From contig OX335660.1 of assembly GCA_946894095.1 (NCBI GenBank), positions 1,431,001 through 1,495,000 of the forward strand: 64,000 bases of DNA. Direction: 5' to 3'. The DNA is from Incurvaria masculella. Its lineage: Eukaryota > Arthropoda > Insecta > Lepidoptera > Incurvariidae. Of this stretch, positions 1 to 11,953 are shown in pieces (positions within the stretch are counted from its first letter, which is position 1; each line of letters starts with the position of its first letter). The notes beneath the pieces were generated by a model. That model was not told the DNA's origin and did not search any database. It was given only the letters and a program-made list of their open reading frames with translations. The position numbers and the translations under genes were made by a program.

Positions 1-2325
1 ATTAGTATTAATTTTTCCCGGTTTATGGATTATTTCATAATCAAATTCTTCTAATTGAAGTCTCCATCTTACTAATTTACTACCAGGGTCTTTAGAGTTA
101 AAGAGCCAGGTTAAGGGTCGATGATCAGTTACTATTTTAAATTTTCGCCCGTAGAGATAGGGTCTAAAGTGTTTAACAGCCCATTTGATGGCTAATAATT
201 CTTTTTCAGTGGTGTTATAATTACCTTCTGCACTGTTTAACGTGCGAGAAGCATATCCGATCGGTGAGTCTTTGCCTATTTCTCCTTGGCTTAAAATAGC
301 ACCAATAGAATGATTACTAGCGTCCGTTGTTAAAATAAATTCACGAGAGAAATCAGGGTATTTTAAAATTTGAGGAGAAACGAGTATATTTTTTAAATGT
401 TCAAAAGCTGATTGTTGTTCTTTGGTCCAATTAAAAGGAATATCTTTCTTTAAAAGTGTCGTGAGAGGTTTGGTAAGTTTAGAAACGTTTTCTATGAATC
501 GTCTATAATATCCAATTAGTCCTAAGAAAGATTTTATTTCTTTTGGGGTTTTGGGGACTGGAAAATCAGTGATAGTTTTGGTTTTATCAGGGTTTGGTAG
601 TACACCTTGGTCCGTTATTATGTGTCCTAAGTAAGCAACTTCACGTCGCATAAACTCACATTTGTCGGGTTGTAATTTAAGTTTATTCTCTTTCAGTTTT
701 TCAAACACAGTTTTAAGTTTTTTATAGTGATCTTCAATAGAATTAGCGTAAACGACTATATCATCTAGATATACAAAACAATATAAGCCTTGGATTCCAC
801 TCAACACATTATTCATCAATCTTTGGAAGGTTGCAGGGGCATTTTTCAATCCGAATGGCATCCTGGTATATTCATATAGGCCAGAAGGAGTAGAGAATGC
901 AGTTTTAGGAATGTCTTTAGGGTGCATTTCTATTTGATGAAACCCACTAGCAAGGTCGAGGGTTGTGAAATATTTAGAATGACTTAGTTGATCTAAGATT
1001 TCGTTTATATTGGGAAGAGGATAAGCATCTCCTACAGTAACATCGTTTAATTTACGGTAATCAATTACAATTCTCCATTTAGTTTTTCCGGAAGCATCTT
1101 TTTTCTTGGGTATTACCCAAAGGGGTGAAGACCACGGACTGACTGAGGATCTTATTATCTTTTGTTCTAACATCTTAGTGATTTGAGAATTAACTTCATT
1201 TTTATGTATTTCTGGATATCGATACGTTTTGCTTTGGATTGGAGCAGGGCAACTAGTTATGATTTCATGTTGTATAGTGTCAGTGCTCGTTAATTCATCT
1301 CCATCCAGATAAAATATTGAGTTGTAAGATTTACATAAGTCTAAAAGTGAAGATTTTTCTTCTAAATTAAGATGATCTGTTCTTAGTTGAGTTAAAAGAT
1401 TGTTTATTCTCTTATTTTCTGTAAAGGTTTTCTTTTTATCATATAACTTATCATAACTTAACATAGATTGAATGTTCAAATTTTCATTATCAAAATCATC
1501 AAGAGATTTGTTAATAATTGAAGGATCACGATTTTTTTTATCGCTACAATATATTTTCGAAGGATCACGATATATTTTATCGCTACTACAATTTTTTAAA
1601 GGATCACGACAGATTTTACTATCGCTACTGTATATTTTCGAAGGATCACGATACGTATTATCGCTACTTTTAAAATCTAACGGTTCAAGAACTAAATCTA
1701 ATCGTTTAATGTCTACTTTATTTTCAGTAGTATTTAGGATAGACACGAAAGCTTGATTATTTTCATCTACTTTGGTTATAGCATTTGATAGGAATACGCC
1801 ATCTTTTACTTTTATATCATATAAAATTCCTTCTTTTATTTCAGGGTTACGAATATTTGCTTTGATTATGGTTTCACTTCGCGGGGATAAAGTATAAAGG
1901 CAAGCTCCTTTGGTCTCAGAATCGTTATTTAATGGGATTGTTATATTATTAAAGGAAATTGTTTTATAATTATAGTCAATATTGGCTTTTACCTTTTCTA
2001 ATAGATCGCTTCCTATTATTCCATCGTAATCAAGAGATATTTCTTGCAAATTGTTTATTAGGTGAAATTTATGAACGAATGTTTTAGAAGTTAGAAATGA
2101 ATACCCAAAAGATTTACACGGGGTATCAGATTTGTTAATACCTCTGAGGGTTACAATTTCATTAGGGTAGACTTGTGTTTTAGGATCTAATTTTTCAGAA
2201 CGCATGATAGATATACTTGCACCTGTATCTATAAGGAATTTAATTGGAAAACTTTCTTTGGTTTCTTTTATATGTACATTTATGTAAATGGCGTTATCAG
2301 GATCGTTAATTATTTGGTGATTTAT
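1..2325 (-). CDS. pol: Gypsy-type Pol polyprotein (protease, RT, RNase H), partial
   Basis: Pol is read in the -1 frame relative to gag and overlaps its stop, which suggests programmed -1 ribosomal frameshifting. The aspartic protease motif IDTGAS lies near 2229. The reverse transcriptase has the catalytic YLDD motif near 762 (context FVYLDDIVVY). RNase H shows TDHRPLTW near 126. All three sit in one frame, so about 775 codons appear uninterrupted up to the window edge, where integrase should follow. There is no start codon of its own, as expected for a frameshift product. The enzyme would copy the element RNA inside virus-like particles. The family call is firm; current activity is not known. 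Confidence 0.88.
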   Translation of the reverse strand, partial: MNHQIINDPDNAIYINVHIKETKESFPIKFLIDTGASISIMRSEKLDPKTQVYPNEIVTLRGINKSDTPCKSFGYSFLTSKTFVHKFHLINNLQEISLDYDGIIGSDLLEKVKANIDYNYKTISFNNITIPLNNDSETKGACLYTLSPRSETIIKANIRNPEIKEGILYDIKVKDGVFLSNAITKVDENNQAFVSILNTTENKVDIKRLDLVLEPLDFKSSDNTYRDPSKIYSSDSKICRDPLKNCSSDKIYRDPSKIYCSDKKNRDPSIINKSLDDFDNENLNIQSMLSYDKLYDKKKTFTENKRINNLLTQLRTDHLNLEEKSSLLDLCKSYNSIFYLDGDELTSTDTIQHEIITSCPAPIQSKTYRYPEIHKNEVNSQITKMLEQKIIRSSVSPWSSPLWVIPKKKDASGKTKWRIVIDYRKLNDVTVGDAYPLPNINEILDQLSHSKYFTTLDLASGFHQIEMHPKDIPKTAFSTPSGLYEYTRMPFGLKNAPATFQRLMNNVLSGIQGLYCFVYLDDIVVYANSIEDHYKKLKTVFEKLKENKLKLQPDKCEFMRREVAYLGHIITDQGVLPNPDKTKTITDFPVPKTPKEIKSFLGLIGYYRRFIENVSKLTKPLTTLLKKDIPFNWTKEQQSAFEHLKNILVSPQILKYPDFSREFILTTDASNHSIGAILSQGEIGKDSPIGYASRTLNSAEGNYNTTEKELLAIKWAVKHFRPYLYGRKFKIVTDHRPLTWLFNSKDPGSKLVRWRLQLEEFDYEIIHKPGKINTN

Positions 2326-3332
2326 GCCTGAATTACATTTTCTAGACTCACAGATTCGGCGACATCTGCAAGCTCTTTGGAGTTTAAAAGGTTTATGTTT
2401 CTTGGAGGGTTAGAATTATCATGAGTATTATTACGAGGGGTAAAATTATTACTTCTCTGATTTTTATATAAATTATCATTGCGTTGTTTCAAAAAACATT
2501 TTTCCAATATGTGACCTTCCTTTTTACAATATCGGCAAAAGATTTTGTTAGAATTTTGATTGTTTGGTTGTTGAGAATTATTAGTATTAGATCGATAGTT
2601 ACTTGGTTTAAAGTGATGGACTGGTTTGCTTGAGTTGTTAGAATTCCTAGGGTTTTTATAACAATTATTCGAAATATGTCCTGGTTTATGACAAATATTA
2701 CAGACTCTAGTGTCCATGAATTTTTTTGAATGTAATAACATATTAAATTTTTCTTCCTCTAATGCAATATTGAAAGCGTCATTTAAGTTTAGTGGTTCAC
2801 GAGATCTCAACATTTGCGAGATTTGAGGTTGTGTACCCAAAAGAAAAGTATGTAATGCGAGGTTGTTAGTACTTTCTAATTGTCCAGGTAGTAAGGCAGG
2901 ATCCTCACATGATTGTTTAAGACAAGTTAATAAACGTTTTAGGCAAGTTTCAATGCGATAAATGTATTGAGACATCGGCTCATTGTGGTTTTGTTTACAG
3001 TTTTGTAATTCCAACATTAAGTGTGTAGGGTGTTTCTTATTCCCGAAACGAGTTTTCAAAAATTGTTTAAGGTCCTCCCATTTGTCGAAAATGGAATTAG
3101 CACAGGTAGATTGAGCTTTGTCGTGCAATTTGTTTAAAATAAAAGCAAAAATTATTGAATGTTGATCTGGTTGAGCTAATGAAAATGTTCTGTCACAATT
3201 GGTTAACCACGCACTAAGGTTGTCGCGATTTCCATCATAAGGTTCTATAAATTTAATTAGGGTGTCGATTGATAAACGATTTTGTGGTTGATTCGTAGTG
3301 GTCGAAGGGGTAGTATTATTTGAAGTAGCCAT
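2322..3332 (-). CDS. gag: Gypsy-type Gag polyprotein with two zinc knuckles
   Basis: A 336-residue Gag starts at the ATG at 3332 after an S/T/N-rich N-terminus. The middle is the retrotransposon capsid-like region (about residues 30-180). The C-terminal part carries two CCHC zinc knuckles, CNICHKPGHISNNC and CRYCKKEGHILEKC, separated by an N/S-rich linker; these bind the element RNA. The stop overlaps the start of pol in the -1 frame. Intact over its whole length. Gag forms the particle in which reverse transcription occurs. Confidence 0.9.
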   Translation of the reverse strand: MATSNNTTPSTTTNQPQNRLSIDTLIKFIEPYDGNRDNLSAWLTNCDRTFSLAQPDQHSIIFAFILNKLHDKAQSTCANSIFDKWEDLKQFLKTRFGNKKHPTHLMLELQNCKQNHNEPMSQYIYRIETCLKRLLTCLKQSCEDPALLPGQLESTNNLALHTFLLGTQPQISQMLRSREPLNLNDAFNIALEEEKFNMLLHSKKFMDTRVCNICHKPGHISNNCYKNPRNSNNSSKPVHHFKPSNYRSNTNNSQQPNNQNSNKIFCRYCKKEGHILEKCFLKQRNDNLYKNQRSNNFTPRNNTHDNSNPPRNINLLNSKELADVAESVSLENVIQA

Positions 3333-3960
3333 TTGTTAATAAAAATATAAGATGATTTGAAATTTAAAGAAAAGGATTAACAGCAGTATTCGAAAGGAGT
3401 TTACGATTTTCGAATATGTTATAGTTGACCAATAGAAATATTAGGCACTCACAGGATTATGCAGAAGGGTACGTTGAACATGCTGAACAGTTGCAGTTGA
3501 AGGTGATGGGTGACTGCAGGAATAGCGGTTGTCCCAGTAGTGCTGCTGCTGCCTCAGGTACGTCTAGTGCGGTGATGAAAGGTGTTGGAGTTGGAGTACG
3601 GAAGTTTTGCGTTGATTCCGGCGAAAATCTCCAAATTTTAGTTGATAGTAGATTAGCTGAAAGGGTTAAATGAGATTAGAAGTTGTTCACTTTGATCTTC
3701 CCTAAGTCGAGCCGTAGGACTCGGGTTTCGTCGAGGAAACGAGACTCGTCGAGGAGTCTTCAACTGGTCTTCAGGCCTCCAATGTTCCTTGAAGCTCGTC
3801 GGTACTGCCTTTTCGTCTTCGAGAAGGTTGCAGGTAGACCGGATGAATCGAAGGTGTTTTGTCACGTCTTGAAGGGTCTTTTTTCCGTTAAGGCTTGGCC
3901 ACCTCGAAGTCCTTGTAGTCGCGAAGGCTGCTTCTGCAAGGTTGACTTCAAGTTAGAAAT

Positions 3961-3981
3961 GATCCCACACTTCTGACACCA
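3961..3981 (-). other. Primer binding site (tRNA-Leu-like)
   Basis: On the reverse strand the site starts TGGTGTCAGAAGTG, five bases after the LTR. TGG followed by GTGTCAGAAGTG resembles the complement of a tRNA-Leu 3' end, the usual minus-strand primer position. tRNA identity is from memory of tRNA 3' ends and should be checked against the host tRNA set. Confidence 0.7.
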
Positions 3982-3986
3982 AATTT

Positions 3987-4692
3987 TGTTATGTATCCTT
4001 TCAATAAAACTGAATATCTCGTGAAGATGAGTTTTATTTACTAAGTTACAACAATTTACAATTTTAAGACAATGTGACAATTAACAATTGGGGCGACTTA
4101 TGCGGGAGTGAACTACTATTTAACGTGAGAAGTGGCTAGGATGAGAGATGGATATCAACTGTCCTTTAGAGCAGTGGTTAGTCTCCTTTTATACAATTCA
4201 ATTATCTCTGAGCTATTGATATTGGAGTCAAAGTAGCAATCTTTGAAGCTCCGCTCAAAACAACTTTATCTTTCTAATGAGCAAGATTATTCGACTAATT
4301 TAGGTAAGGCTTACAATGGGCCTTACTCTTTAGAGGTTACTGGTAAAGTTCATCACGTCGGAAGATAGTAGCTCTTAATAGGTAATTGTTCTTTTAGTTT
4401 GGGACAATTTATTAGGTTTGACTCGAAGGTCATATGATAGCGGTATGTTTTTAGGATAACTAATTTATTAGCTTTGACACTGAGGTCAATGTGATAGCGG
4501 TGTGTCTTTAGGGATAACTAATTTATTAACGTTGACTCGCAGGTCAATTCGATAGCGGTATGTCTCTGAAGATAATTCTACAATAAAGTCTTAATAGAAA
4601 GATAGGAATACAATGAGTTATTATGAATTAAGGTACTTACATTGTTAGCAGATAATAACTGGTAAACCATTCATTTGGTAGAGTACATAACA
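3987..4692 (-). repeat. 5' LTR of the reverse-strand Gypsy element
   Basis: The 706-base LTR is bounded by inverted TGTTATGT and ACATAACA, the canonical TG...CA ends. On the reverse strand it ends five bases before the primer binding site. AATAAA-type signals occur near 4003. The partner LTR is outside the window, so LTR identity and insertion age cannot be judged. Confidence 0.8.
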
Positions 4693-5079
4693 GTGGAGTT
4701 ACTTGCGATAGTTGTTTCTTCAGAGGTCGAGTTATTTCCAGCAGTTGTTTTTTCAAAAGTCGAGTCTTTTTCGGTAGTTTTTCCTTCAGAGTGGAAGTCC
4801 TTTATAGTAGGCGCTCTTTCAGTAGAATTATTTTCCTCTGCAGACGGCATCGATGTGGATGTTGCACTTGATTATATGCTGGTACCTTATGTGTTTGTGG
4901 CCTCGCCTGGACCACTAGAAAAGAGACAAACTGTGTAAGCATTTGATTTAATCCCCAGATTCTGAAGCCTGGCTAGAGTTGAAACAGCTTTATGAAAATA
5001 TTGAAACAAACACAAATATAAACATAAACTAGAAAATTTAAACAGTGCGCTATGCGCGCCTTAAAGCCTGTGCGTCACA
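4693..5079. other. No gene seen between LTR and minisatellite
   Basis: This stretch flanks the Gypsy LTR. A short forward open frame runs to 4938 but is S/V-rich, begins inside the LTR and shows no domain. I treat it as noncoding. Confidence 0.5.
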
Positions 5080-5272
5080 CCCACAATTTTCCTGAAAAAC
5101 AAGCACCCTAGAATGATCGCTCCATTGTAAGATACCCACAATTTTCCTGAAAAACAAGCACTCCCAGAATGATTGCTCCATTGTAACACACCCACAATTT
5201 TCCTGAAAAACAAGCACCCCTAGAAAGATCGTTTCATTGTAACACATTCACAATTTTCCTGAAAAAGGAGCA
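5080..5272 (+). repeat. Minisatellite, 55-56 bp unit, about 3.5 copies
   Basis: Units begin at 5080, 5135, 5191 and 5247 with CCCACAATTTTCCTG or a close variant, and each contains GAAAAACAAGCAC. The copies differ by a few substitutions. A reverse-strand open frame over the array is only a translation of the repeat. Confidence 0.9.
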
Positions 5273-8200
5273 CATGGACTGCGCTACTGTAGTCATGAGT
5301 GATAAAAAAATTCTTCGAACTGATGTTAGGCAACTGAGAAATAAAAACAATAATAATCAGGCCCGTAACCACGCCCGGTTTTCATGTAGTTAAAACAATG
5401 GTGTAATCATTGGTTATCTCATCAAGCTAATAAAGAAATCTGAAATGCCGACAGAGCTCGCAAGAAAAAGAGATTGACTCCTGATAACAATCTTTAAGAA
5501 AGCACGATCACTTCCGACATATTTTCTAAAGGAATTGTAGCAGTCACATTCCACGGAATGTCATTCGATACCCCAACGCTACCGTGCGACCATAATGCTG
5601 AGGCGCGGGAGGGGAGACCCCTCTCCCGCCGCGCGCGTCCCTGCCGCACCACCTCACTCCAAGACAGTCTATATATGGCACTCGGCCGATCCTAACGTGT
5701 CAATACATGTTTTACTGAACAATCCTCTTTTATTGACGTGAAGACGTCAAAGAATGATACTATTAAATTATCCGTATTCCGCCCAAAGAATGATGTGAGA
5801 AAAATACCACACTGAAAAAAAAGTTTTTGATAATCAAAATACAAAGTATCACCGAGTATTATATAATCACAATACCAAGTTTTTTTGATTATCAATAAAA
5901 ATATTCTGAGGAGAAAAATACTGTTTTTTCAGTGCAGCTACCAAAAGAAATGTTCAAATCTATTTTTGAAGCTCTGAATAAATATTCATTGGGAAATCTA
6001 ATTTTAATAAAGAGGTTCGGAAGTAAAGATTTGATGCTAAACATGATTATCATACCACCCACATTTCCAAATGAATTAACAAGTAACATCGCACTTAATC
6101 TCAAATCCGTATAAAGTAACAAACATCTGACAGCAGCTTAGAAAACCTAATTTGTTTTCTTTATCCCAGGAAGAAAGTACGTACATTCGGCATCAATTGT
6201 GAAGCCGAAAGTCTAACATTTATGCATTGATAGAGGCGCGCATGCGCACTGCTTAGGTGTGCCGAAATAAATTACTAATGCACTGACACCGAGATACGAG
6301 GCGGCCAAAAGTGTCAGTGGTCGCTTACTCTGTTGTCTATTACTTTTGTTTCTGGTATAACCTCATATATGAGCTTGCTATGAATGTATCCGTCTTTTTA
6401 TGTATCAATGAATTCAAGTTAAAAAATGATGTTTAGTAGAAACAAATATTTATTTCATTATAATAAGGCTCGTTAAATATTAAAAATATTTTTTAAAGAG
6501 TAAAAATAATTGACTTTATACTAATGAATATTATTATTGATTAAAAAATATCACCACTCTAGCATACATACTATGTCTTTTTCACTTCGCTACCAAAGTA
6601 TCGATATTTTTGTCAATACCGCCTATCCCTAGCCTCATAACTCGATTGATTGGCGCATTCCCCTTAAAAACAACATGACATTTATGTTCAACAGTCATGT
6701 AAGAAAATTAGCAATTTTTGAACTGCCTAGACATTCCTGAGCAAGGCATTGGCGTTGATGGATCTATGTGTACGCTCGAACAAAAGGGGTAGACAGACTG
6801 GACAATTTACATAAATTATAGTAAATCTATCTAGACCCTTTATGAAATTCCGCAGTATAACACGGCCTAAGGTTCTGTGATTAAGTGACCGCCCTATCAA
6901 AAAAATCCGTATGAGAAACAAGCCTGGATTCCCACATGGATTTCCAAAGGCCGTTTTCGGATAGATTTCCATATCGTTTTCTGTAGGAATCCAAAATAAG
7001 ATCCTACTTGTGGAAGTGGAAGTAACACAAATTAAGTATTTTTTATTTTCTCTCATGTCATTAGCCATGTTTGAATTATTTTTTTCAATGCGTAAATGAA
7101 TTAATCACTGCTCATCATCGTTCCCTTAAGTACACTGAAATAAAAGTATTTTTCCACCTAAGAAATTTGTCCCTCCCGTAAAAATACTGGTATTTTTCGC
7201 TGGAAAATACCAAAGTTTTTTTTCCACGCTCATACGTATACTGATTATTAGAAAACTCGGGTTTTTCCTCAGCAAAATACCAGAATAACAATATGGCTGA
7301 CTTAACCTCACTCAATTGACACAGATGCAAGTGATGTGTTTATAATCCTACGGATCTTCTTTATTATAACTAATCAATTAGTAATTAAATAATGAATTAA
7401 TAATTAAATTTATATTATATCAGCCTAGAGAACCAATACTGTAAAAATAACTAAATAAGTAAATAAATAAATAAATAAGTAAATAAATAAGAGAAACAGC
7501 TAATCTGGTTGTATGTAGCTGAATTTAGATCTGGCTAGATATAATCAGATCTGATCAACCTTGGCGTTGTATTCAGTTTGAATACAGTTATATCTGATCA
7601 GATCTGATGAGATATAATCAGATCTATACTTATTTATCGAATTTTATTTATTTCGATTGATTTCAATAGAACACGAGTTAATTTTTAACTTGGCGCTCTA
7701 ATTCATTTTACTATGGTACATTTTAATTTGTATCATATACTACAGAAAACTTTACTCGCAACTGAAATTACTATAGGCCATTATAAAATTTGATGTTGGG
7801 AAATAGATATTTTCGACACAGGTACCTAAAGTGAGGGATTTTGGTATGCTTGAATTTGCGACACGAGCTTAAGGTTATGATGTATCCACAACGGGAGCGC
7901 GGACGTTGTTGTCTGGCCGAGCGTAGCGAGCGAGATAACATTATTTTTTGTGATTCCAATTGCTAAAGGATGACTTTAGTGAAAAAATTACCGACAATTT
8001 TAATAATTATATTTATTTATTAGTCATATGAAAATTGTTTATTTGGTGTTGAACTTATTTGCATGAATCGATGTATATTAACGTCGGATTTTTTTCGAGT
8101 TTGGTGCCCTCTTGGCGAGCGATTTTATAAATAGGAATACTTTTCGCAGAACTATAGTACTTTTAAGATTCATATTAAAAAGTAGAGACAGTAGACAGAA

Positions 8201-8445
8201 AAAAACAGAGAGAGAATGACTTTTCGCATACCTGCGGATGAAAAGTGTTGAAAGTATAGATTGTCAAAAAAGGTATACTTTAGGCCCGGTGAACATACCT
8301 CTAAAGTCATACTTTAGCGGTTGGAATTACAAAAATAAAGTTCACCGGTACTACGTACGGTAGTATAAAGTGGTTTCCATGGAAAGTAAAATTCATTAAA
8401 AAAAAATCACAGTGTAGTGTATACTATTTCTGGAAATTACCGAGT
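5273..8445. other. Noncoding AT-rich DNA, small repeats only
   Basis: No coding region could be supported. Notable items are a GC-rich patch at 5588-5680 followed by TATATATGG near 5671, a hairpin element at 5810-5934, tetranucleotide AAAT/AAGT tracts near 7450-7495, and a patch rich in AGATCTGAT-type words at 7525-7630. All open frames here are short, AT-biased and without a recognisable domain. Confidence 0.5.
5810..5934. repeat. Possible 125-bp MITE with CACTGAAAAAA ends
   Basis: The left end CACTGAAAAAA (5810-5820) is mirrored by TTTTTTCAGTG (5924-5934). An inner inverted pair (TTTTGATAATCAAAA type, about 5824-5839 and 5882-5898) means the unit can fold on itself. A similar CACTGAAATAAAAGTATTTTT start occurs near 7134. 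The size and terminal inverted repeats suggest a small nonautonomous DNA transposon. Only one full copy is visible. Confidence 0.4.
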
Positions 8446-8487
8446 CCGATTCAGTGTATAAAGCTCTGGCTTTATACACTGAATCGG
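8446..8487. repeat. Perfect 19-bp stem hairpin, TCTG loop
   Basis: The arms at 8446-8464 and 8469-8487 are exact reverse complements and leave a four-base TCTG loop. A further partial copy of the arm (CTATACACTGGCTCGG) follows within 20 bases. Function is unknown; cruciform DNA, a small RNA hairpin or a transposon end are all possible. Confidence 0.85.
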
Positions 8488-8628
8488 CTCTATACACTGG
8501 CTCGGGTTTATTCTTTGCTTCAGTGCGCTTTCAGCATTGGTAAAAAATCACAATTAATTATGTTTTGTATGTATTATCAAAATGAAAGAAATTTACAACA
8601 AAAAGATCTTCTTTATTATTACCAAAAT

Positions 8629-9325
8629 TTAGTACAAGTATCCATAACTCGAAAGCCGACAATTAGATAAGCTTAGACATTTAAAAATGAGTAGAGTAAA
8701 ATACCACTAAAAACGTGCTCGTATCTTATGGGAGTGTTCAACATCATCGGTCAAATTGAATTAAACATTCGGAACAATTAGACTGTCAAGTTTTTACTTA
8801 GATTTAGTACAAGTATCCATAACTCGAAAGCCGACAATTAGATAAGCTTAGACATTTAAAAATGAGTAGAGTAAAATACCACTAAAAACGTACTCGTATC
8901 CTACGGGAGTGTTCAACATCATCGGTCAAATTGAATTAAACATTCGTAACAAGTAGACTGTCAAGTTTTTACTTAGATTTAGTACAAGTATCCATAACTC
9001 GAAAGCCGACAATTAGATAAGCTTAGACATTTAAAAATGAGTGGAGTAAAATACCACTAAAAACGTACTCGTATCCTACGGGAGTGTTCAACATCATCGG
9101 TCAAATTGAATTAAACATTCGGAACAATTAGACTGTCAAGTTTTTACTTAGATTTAGTACAAGTATCCATAACTCGAAAGCCGACAATTAGATAAGCTTA
9201 GACATTTAAAAATGAGTAGAGTAAAATACCATTAAAACGTGCTGGTATCCTATGGGTGTGTTCAACATCATCGGTCAAATTGAATTAAACATTCGGAACA
9301 ATTAGACTGTCAAGTTTTTACTTTA
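8629..9325 (+). repeat. 175-bp satellite, four tandem copies
   Basis: AGTACAAGTATCCATAACTC recurs at 8631, 8806, 8981 and 9156, giving an exact 175-base period. Each unit ends with GACTGTCAAGTTTTTACTT. Copies differ by scattered substitutions. A single unit of the same satellite sits at 45113-45305 at the matching edge of the second composite repeat, so the array expanded in one copy only. Confidence 0.95.
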
Positions 9326-9924
9326 TTGGCTTCGGCCTTGTTTCGAAAATCCTGTCCATAAAATTCCTCATATTTATGAACTCTTGAACTTTTGCAAGAG
9401 ACTGAACATAGATATAATAGGCATTTTCGAATTCATGGTAATCTATAAGTTTCTCTATCTGCAGTACATCTACGTAGCGGCAGATCTTGTCTGGAGTGGC
9501 ACAAACTCTGTTTCCCGGGCAATCGCAGTGAAGCTGTATCGTTGATGAACTGCTGTTTCTCGGTTGTTTCTCCTCACAACATGGTTATGATAACAATCCA
9601 CACTGAAAATAAAAATGACTGTAAATCTAGCGGACATTGAATATTTTTTAGATATAAATATTACATTCATTTATTAATAGAAAAACTCAATACTGTAGGG
9701 GCCCACTTCGAAGCTGTTACCAACCAAAACGCTAACCTGGGAAAGGAGAAACACATTAATTTGGTAAACATTAAATTTCACAATTAAAAGAAAAACTTTT
9801 ACAGGACTCTTTATCAAACAAAACTCTTGTCCAATTCTCGGCTACAAATCCCGCCTCATTCCCCTAAAACACCGAACCAGATTATTTTACTTCTTACGGC
9901 GACCTTATTAAAATATTTAGAAAA

Positions 9925-10765
9925 TTGAACAACAATAAATCCACAAGCTTCGACGGTATTCCTAATATCGTCCTAAAAAATCTACCTCCTAAAATCATCC
10001 AACTCTACACTATACTTTTGAATAACGCGTTGAACCACTCTTACTTCCCAGATCAATGGAAAGTAGCGAAAGTCGTAGCCCTGAGGAAAAAAGACAAAGA
10101 CATCTCCGACCCTTCTAGTTATAGACCCATAAGTCGTCTACCTAATATTAGCAAAGTTTATGAAGTATTAATCAACAAATCCATCCTTAAACTCTGCAAA
10201 GACAATAACTTATTTGCTGACCATCAGTTTGGTTTCCGGTACAAACATTCCACAATACATGCAATAAATAAATTTACTTCAGACATTTGTTGGCAACTTA
10301 ACGCAGGAAACTGTGCTGGGGCCTGCTTCATTGACATTGAAAAAGCATTCGACACAGTATGGCTGGATGGCTTCTTCTTCAAATTAATCAAAACATTTCC
10401 TTATCATTTAATAAGAACCATCTAGAATATGGTACATGACAGATCATTCAAAGTAGCTGAAGGTCACACACTATCATCCCTTTTATTCAGAATCTCCAAT
10501 GGCCTTCAACATTTTAACTCGCCCCTACAATTTGAACAACAGTAACAAAAGAGCAGTAGCATTTGCAGACGGTCTTTTAATTTATATCTCAGGCAATAAG
10601 TCCTCAGTAATTAACACGCAGCTGCAGAAATTCTTCGAAAATATACAAAGCTATTTTCATACCTGGAAGTTAAAAATCAACACTCTGAAATGCGAATCTA
10701 TTTTATTTCACCCCCTTATAAAAAAATCACACAAAGACGTAGCAACAAACTGGAAATATTTTTAA
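9925..10765 (+). pseudogene. Jockey-like reverse transcriptase remnant, copy 1
   Basis: The frame contains RT fingers/palm motifs such as SYRPISRLPNISKVYE, HQFGFRYKHST and a DIEKAFDTVW catalytic block. A stop at 10423-10425 and deletions relative to the 46 kb copy interrupt it. The second catalytic block reads AFADG here, where copy 2 has AFADD, so the active site is damaged. No endonuclease domain precedes it. It is a dead fragment of a non-LTR retrotransposon carried inside a duplicated repeat. Confidence 0.8.
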
Positions 10766-11953
10766 TTAAAAGAAAATACCAACTCAAACATTCTAGTACC
10801 ACACAAACAATTAGTCCGATATCTATAATTCTATTTAGATTCTCATCTTAACTTCAAAGAACACATTAACATTCAACTTAACAAAGCCAAAAAAGCATTC
10901 AAATGTCACTCACGACTCTTCTACTCCAAATATTTGAACAATAAAGTGAACATTCTTTGCTATCAACTGTTAATCAGGCCAAAGATATCAAATAAAGATA
11001 AAACCCAAAAACCCGCAAAAGGCAAACACTACTGGTGATTAATTTCATAATAAAAAATTTAAACCAATAAAATATTATGCATTGTAAATGTCATATTATG
11101 AAGCATAAAATTATAACAAAATTGTTAAGTTCATAATATGTAAGAAGTATGTATATGTAAATTAAGTTTATAATCATACACAATACTAAGTTAATTACCC
11201 ATCAGCAGGTTATCTGCTCGTTTTTTTTTCTTTGTTTTATTTTGCGTTCTTTATGTTGAAATTTGTTTATTATTTTATGTAGTTTTTATTCCTTGTTATC
11301 CACGTAACCCTTTCAATACTGTATGACTTCTTGCCTCTTCCTCACCGCTTTTAGGCTAGTAAATATCCCAAAAACTAAGAAGGTTGTATCCATAAACGCG
11401 CACTATATTGAATTATTTTAAGTTAATTATAAATTGTACTGCATTTGTAATAATATTCAGGTGTCGGACCATTTAATGCATTTTCTATGAGAGCCCTCAC
11501 GGGCCAGGGAGACTCAATGTAGACATAAGTTTATAAATAATTATCCTAGGTTTAGTACGTTTTACCTATGTAAAATGTATTGTAATGGAATTTGTCTTAA
11601 ATAAACGTGTAAAAAAAAGGACCAGTGGGCAGCATACAGGACTTGCAATCAGAAGGACTCTGTAATGAATCCACCCTCCTGCAACAAACTTTTCGGCCGG
11701 ACTCTTTACATAAAGGCAACGTAATCGTCTGAGTATCCTACATTTCCGTAGATGTTCAGATTCAAGCTAAATCGTCAGAATTATATTTCATAAATAATCT
11801 TATTATTTATTTCACATGGTCATAATTATATTTGATAACCTTTTATTCGTATCCTATAATGTAAATGTTGAGATGTATATGTCAGATTTGTTTCATGAAA
11901 TTTACTTTCAATGAATCGTCATGTGCACTTATCAGATTCATTGAGTATCTTAA

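Larger units (their letters stand above)
1..4692 (-). mobile_element. Ty3/Gypsy LTR retrotransposon, 3' part off window
   Basis: Reading the reverse strand, the order is LTR (4692-3987), primer binding site, about 630 bases of leader, gag, then pol running off the left edge. The LTR ends are the inverted pair TGTTATGT/ACATAACA. Pol is open in one frame through protease, RT and RNase H, so this is one of the better preserved elements here. Integrase and the second LTR must lie beyond the window. Domain order and the gag/pol frame relation fit the Gypsy group. Confidence 0.9.

Noticed and set aside
1472..1756. Forward ORF with repeated GSR motifs
   Set aside because: Antisense to the intact Gypsy pol frame; its repeats mirror a low-complexity part of pol.
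5050..5247. Reverse ORF with repeated FQENCGC
   Set aside because: Direct translation of the 55-56 bp minisatellite; no independent coding evidence.
8629..9325. Regular direct repeats that might suggest a CRISPR array
   Set aside because: The units are 175 bases, contiguous and without spacers, in eukaryotic transposon-rich DNA.
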